From contig OX345647.1 of NCBI GenBank assembly GCA_947044365.1, positions 1,774,001-1,838,000 of the forward strand: a stretch of 64,000 bases of DNA. The letters are read 5' to 3'. The notes under the pieces were generated by a model. It saw only the letters and a list, made by a program, of their open reading frames with translations, was not told the DNA's origin and made no database searches. The first letter of the stretch is position 1, and each line of letters begins with the position of its first letter. The DNA is from Petrosia ficiformis. Lineage: Eukaryota; Porifera; Demospongiae; Haplosclerida; Petrosiidae. Below are positions 58,940 to 64,000 of the stretch, in pieces. The position numbers and the translations under genes are program-made.

Positions 58940-61900
58940 CTATTGGAAGACAAATTAATTGTATATTATAATAGCTGTTTATGTGTTTGTCAAATTAATA
59001 GTCTGCGTCAACTCACGGAGATGGGTTGTATGGAACCATTCCATATGCTTCACTTATCTTCATATCAAAATGTGTATTCCTAAGAATTGGTTATAATATA
59101 TAGAAATTACAAGACCTTTAATGCTGCATAATACATGTACATATTTTTTATAGTTATGTAACGCTTTATTTTTCTACAGATTTTTCATTTCATTTCAAAA
59201 TTGACAATGTCTTATAATATATCATTACAGTTAAGATAACTAGAGTCCTGACATATGCACCTTGCATAATCTCTAATTTATTTGCTGCATTGGCCTCTTT
59301 TATGCAAAATGAGGCAAAATTAAAGTAAGTTAAATTGGAATACACAATTCAAACATTTTGAATAGCATTAGTAAAATAATGTCAAAATGATAGTAAATGA
59401 TTGATTATAACAAAACCATTCCTACATAGTTCATCCATGATCATCAAATCACAACTTACTGCACATCATATCTCCTTGATTTTCTAGCTCTCTTTTTGAT
59501 TATAATAATGGTAATGACAAACACAAATGTCACTATACATAATATACAACTCAACAGTGATATGCCTATTACTAGTCCAATATTGAAATCCACAATGGTT
59601 GTTTGTGTTGCTGTATATAAAAAGTAGATATTGTATTAACTTAACAGGGCATTAACTGACAAAAGATTCACTTGTTTCTACAGAAGAGGTAGGAGTTATA
59701 ACCATTCCTAATAAAAAAGAACGAATGATCAAAAGAATAATTAAATAACTTGTAAGTCAATTACCAGCTGTGGAAATTGAGGTGGACATTGCCTTTATGC
59801 TGGAAGTTGAGGGAATAACTACATTGGAGACAATTGTAAAAAAAAGTTCTTTGATCCTGAATTCACCTGTCTCTTCATTCTACTAGTACCATAATAATAT
59901 ACTGTATATCTCTCTACAGCATCAGATTCAATTCGTTGCCATGTTACTCTAACTGCAGTATCATTTATATGAGTGGCTTGAAAATTCTCAACCACAGCTA
60001 CGAAAATAAAAGAGTTATTCTTAACAATTACATACAATTTAGGATTACTGAAAATTCTTACGTATATGTAAAGTCATAGCTGCTTTATCAGTCCATTCTC
60101 CTGGACCAGCAATAGTGTATGCTCTCACACCAAATGTATAATTTGTGTTTGGTATTAGTTCATCTATTGTGAATTGAGTTTTTGTTGTACCATTCACAAA
60201 TATAAATGAACCACTGAAGTCAGACTCTCTATAACGTATATCATACATGGTGATTGTACCGTTACGAAAGGAGGGTTCAGTCCAAGTAATGGTGATCTCA
60301 TCTACATCTGAACCAATTGATATTAGGTTTAATACCGCACCAGCTTCTGAGAGACAGAAACATCATGTGAAACATGAACCGTGCAGTAATTAATAACTCA
60401 ACTATCTTGTGTTGTTATTTGACTAAGAGTGGTATTAACACCACATCCAGTACTAGTTCTAGCACATATAGTGACTTCGTATGGTGAATTAGGAGTCAAT
60501 CCTGTTACATTTACAGAGACAGCATTAACATCATCAAGCTCAAACGATGATTCTTGGTCACCAAACTGCCCAATAGGGATTAGACCCGGCAGAGGAGAAT
60601 AAAAGATCTGAATAGAAGGAATGTTATGAGTTATCACAAGAGACATGATATTAAGTAGACTAGTAGTACATACATACAGTACATGTAAAGGGGCCTTCGA
60701 ATTCATTTCATTATTATGTATTAAATTATGACATTAAACTATATACACTATATACATATAAAGTCATCACATCCTAATTTTGACATCATTGTGAGTGTGA
60801 ACAGACTTCAGTCTTAATGAGATACAATAAAGAAAAATGGGAGAATGTATAGCAATGGTTAGATGAATTATGAATCTTCCTAGCTCTCACTATATATCCA
60901 GTTCGGATTCCATTATCACAAATTGGAGGTTCCCATGTCAGGTGTAACGAAGTAGAGCTTGTATTAACTAACAGGACATCTCTTGTAGCAGTAGGAGCTG
61001 TGATGGAAACAGAAATTAGCCACATAGAGTATTTATATGTTTGGTATTATCTTACTTCCTTCTGGTGTTGAGAAAGGAACAGAGTCAGACAATGGTCCAA
61101 GTCCAGCATTGGTGTTACCACTAACACTGTATGAATATTGAATGTAAGGAGCTAAAAGAACAAGTATTAATAAGTTAATCACATTGTGAATGTGTCAGTT
61201 TATCAGTATTATGAGATTCATACCAATGCCTGATAGAGTAGTACTGGTTTGGTCCCCAGGTACTGATATGTTGAATTCATTTGCAATACCAGCAGCATCA
61301 AGACACAGTTGAAGAGTGTTAGTTTGTCTTTTTCTTCTCATCATAGTTTGACCTGTAACTTCTATCATTACAATATATGTCAGGTCACCATTGGCATCAT
61401 CAGGTGGAATAGCTTCCCATGTTAGAACAACTGAAGTTGGTTTTAAGGTGTCTTCTGGTACAGGGTCAGCTGGAATCTGAGGAGCTACAGCTGGAGCTAC
61501 GTAAAAGAGATGGACATGTTTTAATTCCACATTACCCTCATAATACACATAATCACATTTTACAATAGCCAATTACTTATGTGCTGTGAAGGTTGTATTA
61601 AGTCACTATAGGCTACGGTAACTGCTGGAACTTAAAAACCATGATAAGTTATAAATTCTTGTAAACTTCCTATCTCTACTTCAAATGTAGTGTTACAATG
61701 ATGATTACACAACAACTTGTATACCATATATTCTTTCTCTATAATGACTTGTAATCTTATCACTAGTCACTATGTCTATATATAAGTCTACCCCCTGATT
61801 GCCCTACTCAGTTGTAGTTTGAGTTAGTACAGGTTATTGTTTCAAGTGTTCTATTTATATTAGTATCTGAAGTGTTAGACTGTGTTAGGTTACTAGAATG

Positions 61901-62094
61901 CCATTATATTAGGCTCTGTTATCTTTGTCAATTGTAAGTTGGTGGAAGGTTGCTAGAGTTATACCCTGTTCTTTTGGTCAACTGGAAGCTATTATATATT
62001 AGTATTTCAAATGTTAGAACAGCTCTTTTTTGTCTAGTAGGATACTAAATGCTAGTCAAGTCATTAAGTTGTTAGTGATGAATACCAGTCATCA

Positions 62095-62144
<50 letters not shown>

Positions 62145-63301
62145 GTGTATACAAATGCACTAACCATTCTGATCTGTTCTTTGTGTAAGGCTGGTTGTTG
62201 GTCCTTCTCCTATAACTGTCGCAGCACCTATTGATATCTCATATACTGTATAATTAGCAAGGTTTACCAGAGTGACATTGGTGATATTACCAGTGACATT
62301 AATATTTAAGGTATCCATGGAAACTTGATCCACTCCAAGTTGCTCAATAATCCTGTATCGAATAACATAAGTGATTATTATACCATTAACGTCTTCATCT
62401 GGAGGTGCATTCCACTGTAAACTGATACTGTTGGATGTAGTATTTGTGACAGCAAAGTTTTGAGGAGAGGAAGCTGGTGCTATAATATAAAGAAACTTGT
62501 ATACATATGTGTGTAAGGAATGTTCAATACATGTATAATTGGGATTGATCACTACAGTAGTAAAAGAAGTGTTAGTATAACAGGTTTGTATAGTAGTATT
62601 ATTATACTGTTAGTGTCAGTAAGGAATAGTATATCAGTAATAATATATACTGATAGTATAATAATACACGTAAATGAATGTTGTGAGTTTGCAAGTTTGT
62701 ATATAACAGTAGTTTCAGTAATAAATATCATACCAATAATAGGTTTGTAGTATTCAGTTGTATACTAGTAATTGTTAGTATATAAATCTCATCGTATTTT
62801 TCAAGTTTGTATTAACTACCAACAGTATATTTTTAGGCTATAGCATAATTATTGTGTATCAGTGTACTAATAGTATATTAGGTTTCAAGTATTGTAATTG
62901 AGACCTTCAATGCAGTTGAAAAATGAGCTATGATGTTAGTAATATTATAACAAGTTGGCTTCAAATGAAAACTCATTTTCAATGTGAGTTAGATTAATAA
63001 ATACCTTCTTCTAAGGTTCTGATAGTGAATGGATCACTTTGTTTACTATTACCCTCATTATTGAATGCTAATACTGTGAAACTATATGTTGATCCAGGAT
63101 GAAGATTTTCTATGAATAATTGTTGCTCATCCTCATTAATTGTCAGAACCACTTCATCGCCTCCTAGGAATGGAGGATCACTGTATATAACAAGATATCC
63201 ACGAATAGGAGCATTGTTATCATGTGGTTCAGTCCAAAATAGTGTGAGGTTACGAGAGGTCACATTTGTTACATTAAGATCAACAGGTACATCAGGAACA
63301 T
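58612..63301 (-). CDS. FN3-repeat receptor with single span and ITIM-like tail, 5' end outside window
   Basis: Exons seen, 5' to 3': 63005-63301, 62165-62479, 61224-61496, 61056-61151, 60891-60997, 60403-60607, 60062-60346, 59890 or 59867-59997, 59765-59818, 59672-59707, 59460-59610, 59017-59079, 58612-58939. At least five FN3 domains are clear (for example NLTLFWTEPHDNNAPIRGY, SISLQWNAPPDEDVNGI, SVVLTWEAIPPDDANGDL, LHLTWEPPICDNGIRTGY, EITITWTEPSFRNGTI). A sixth is incomplete. A Ser/Thr-rich stalk precedes the membrane span LVIGISLLSCILCIVTFVF, then KKRARKSRR and a ~130-aa tail. The tail contains IYEEI, VEYVNL, VEYETI (twice) and VEYETV (twice). FN3-3 contains MRRKRQT, a furin-type site. No kinase or phosphatase domain follows, so it probably signals by recruiting SH2 proteins (inference). 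The last FN3/stalk junction is the least certain splice. Confidence 0.82.
61497..62164. other. FN3-receptor intron with (TA)n
   Basis: Mostly unremarkable; (TA)n at 62,099-62,143 next to the donor of exon 62165-62479. No exon recognised. Confidence 0.7.
62480..63004. other. FN3-receptor intron with AGTAxT-rich sequence
   Basis: Loose repeats of GTATAATAGTA-like and AGTATTATTATA-like motifs at 62,560-62,900. No exon or transposon end recognised. Confidence 0.55.
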
Positions 63302-64000
63302 CTAAAGAAAATTATATGATTATGAATGTGCAGATTCTGATGGTGTAAAGAATATAATAGTTTGTCGATATCAAGAAAAATATCAAATACAGTTAAAATA
63401 GCATTCAGCTATTGTTTATATAAAGCACTTAGCGATACATTATACACAGGAACATCTATAGACAATAATTATATGATAATATTATATAATTATGAATGTA
63501 CAGATTCTGATGGTGTAAAGAATATAATCTTTCAATGGTTTGTCAACATCAGAAGAAATACAGTAAAAAGCTTTCAACTATTATATATCAGTGCCTCAAA
63601 CTACACGTATGTTTCTGTATTTATATAAATTTATTGCAATAAGTACGGAATATGGAAAATTACATTAAAAGTACGGAGTGTACATGCTCTGACTAAAAAC
63701 ATGGAAGTGTCTTTCAGTAGCCTACAGCAGTGTGCCTATAGCTAGTAGTGTAAACTGTGTCACAGTTAGTGATACTGATGTCAGTGTACCTGCCAGAAAG
63801 AAGAATGAACTTTCAACTAAATCAACCAAGACCAGTTTGTATTGATTAACTGAATTCATATATTATTCCTTGTTCTTTGAAAATAAGAAATATTTCATAA
63901 AAATACTGAAGATTATAAATATTACACTGAAATGAGTAATGTCTAGTTGGAGGCACTCAAGCACTTAGTGAAATATTTCTATCAACAGCATGTATAATAG
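63302..64000. other. FN3-receptor intron to the right edge, with a direct duplication
   Basis: CAGGAACATCTA.AGA..AATTATATGAT..CAGATTCTGATGGTGTAAAG occurs at 63,294-63,357 and again at 63,448-63,521. The first copy includes the acceptor and first bases of exon 63005-63301. No further exon recognised to 64,000. Confidence 0.65.

Overview
The window is AT-rich animal DNA with many short exons and small to medium introns, GT-AG splicing and dense simple repeats. The gene content (huge Ig/FN3/EGF receptor tyrosine kinases with NIDO or somatomedin-B modules, a Kelch plus Death-domain protein, an FN3 receptor with a tyrosine-motif tail) suggests an early-branching metazoan. A demosponge, perhaps Amphimedon queenslandica, is my best guess, but this is inference. 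All recognisable host genes lie on the minus strand, so they read from high to low coordinates.

Layout. (1) About 1-19,925: RTK gene A, whose kinase exons lie just left of the window. (2) 19,926-24,377: intergenic, repeat-rich. (3) 24,378-45,292: RTK gene B, complete including an intact kinase domain. (4) 45,293-51,503: intergenic, mostly a copy of the sequence upstream of gene A, plus transposon remnants. (5) 51,504-56,582: a ten-exon Kelch / coiled-coil / Death-domain gene that closes perfectly in frame (608 aa). (6) About 57,000-57,215: a decayed C2H2 zinc-finger fragment. (7) 58,612-63,301 and beyond the right edge: an FN3 receptor with one membrane span and a cytoplasmic tail carrying one YEEI and five VEYxx(I/V/L) motifs.

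Genes A and B are products of a ~25 kb tandem duplication. Position 1 matches about 25,502, and about 22,400 matches about 47,640. Their N-terminal domain, FN3, distal Ig domains, transmembrane and juxtamembrane exons are collinear, but the middle of the ectodomain differs. A has NIDO-EGF, EGF, NIDO-EGF; B has EGF, SMB, EGF, EGF, SMB, EGF, EGF. B also has an internal ~2.3 kb tandem duplication that adds three Ig exons (8 membrane-proximal Ig domains against 5). Almost all ectodomain modules are bounded by phase-1 introns, which explains how modules can be swapped without breaking the frame. I assembled exons by hand from splice signals; summed lengths keep frame through both genes.

Mobile DNA: a Penelope-like element fragment (1,421-2,103), a Crypton/ZMYM-type recombinase relict (~4,620-5,025), a TA-flanked 838 bp TIR element (38,430-39,267), a TA-flanked MITE (40,155-40,527), a PIF/Harbinger-like MITE with TTA target duplication (50,262-50,483), a CACTGYAAAAAC-ended MITE family, tRNA-like SINE fragments, a degenerate TTTAGGG array (33,081-33,448), and several perfect hairpins with 1-5 nt loops. 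Comparing A with B gives empty-site evidence for several insertions.

How the genes may work together is inference: two kinase receptors with diversified adhesive ectodomains, a receptor with ITIM-like and Src-SH2-like motifs, and a Death-domain adaptor sit side by side. This would fit a self/non-self or cell-contact signalling cluster, but nothing in the sequence proves it.
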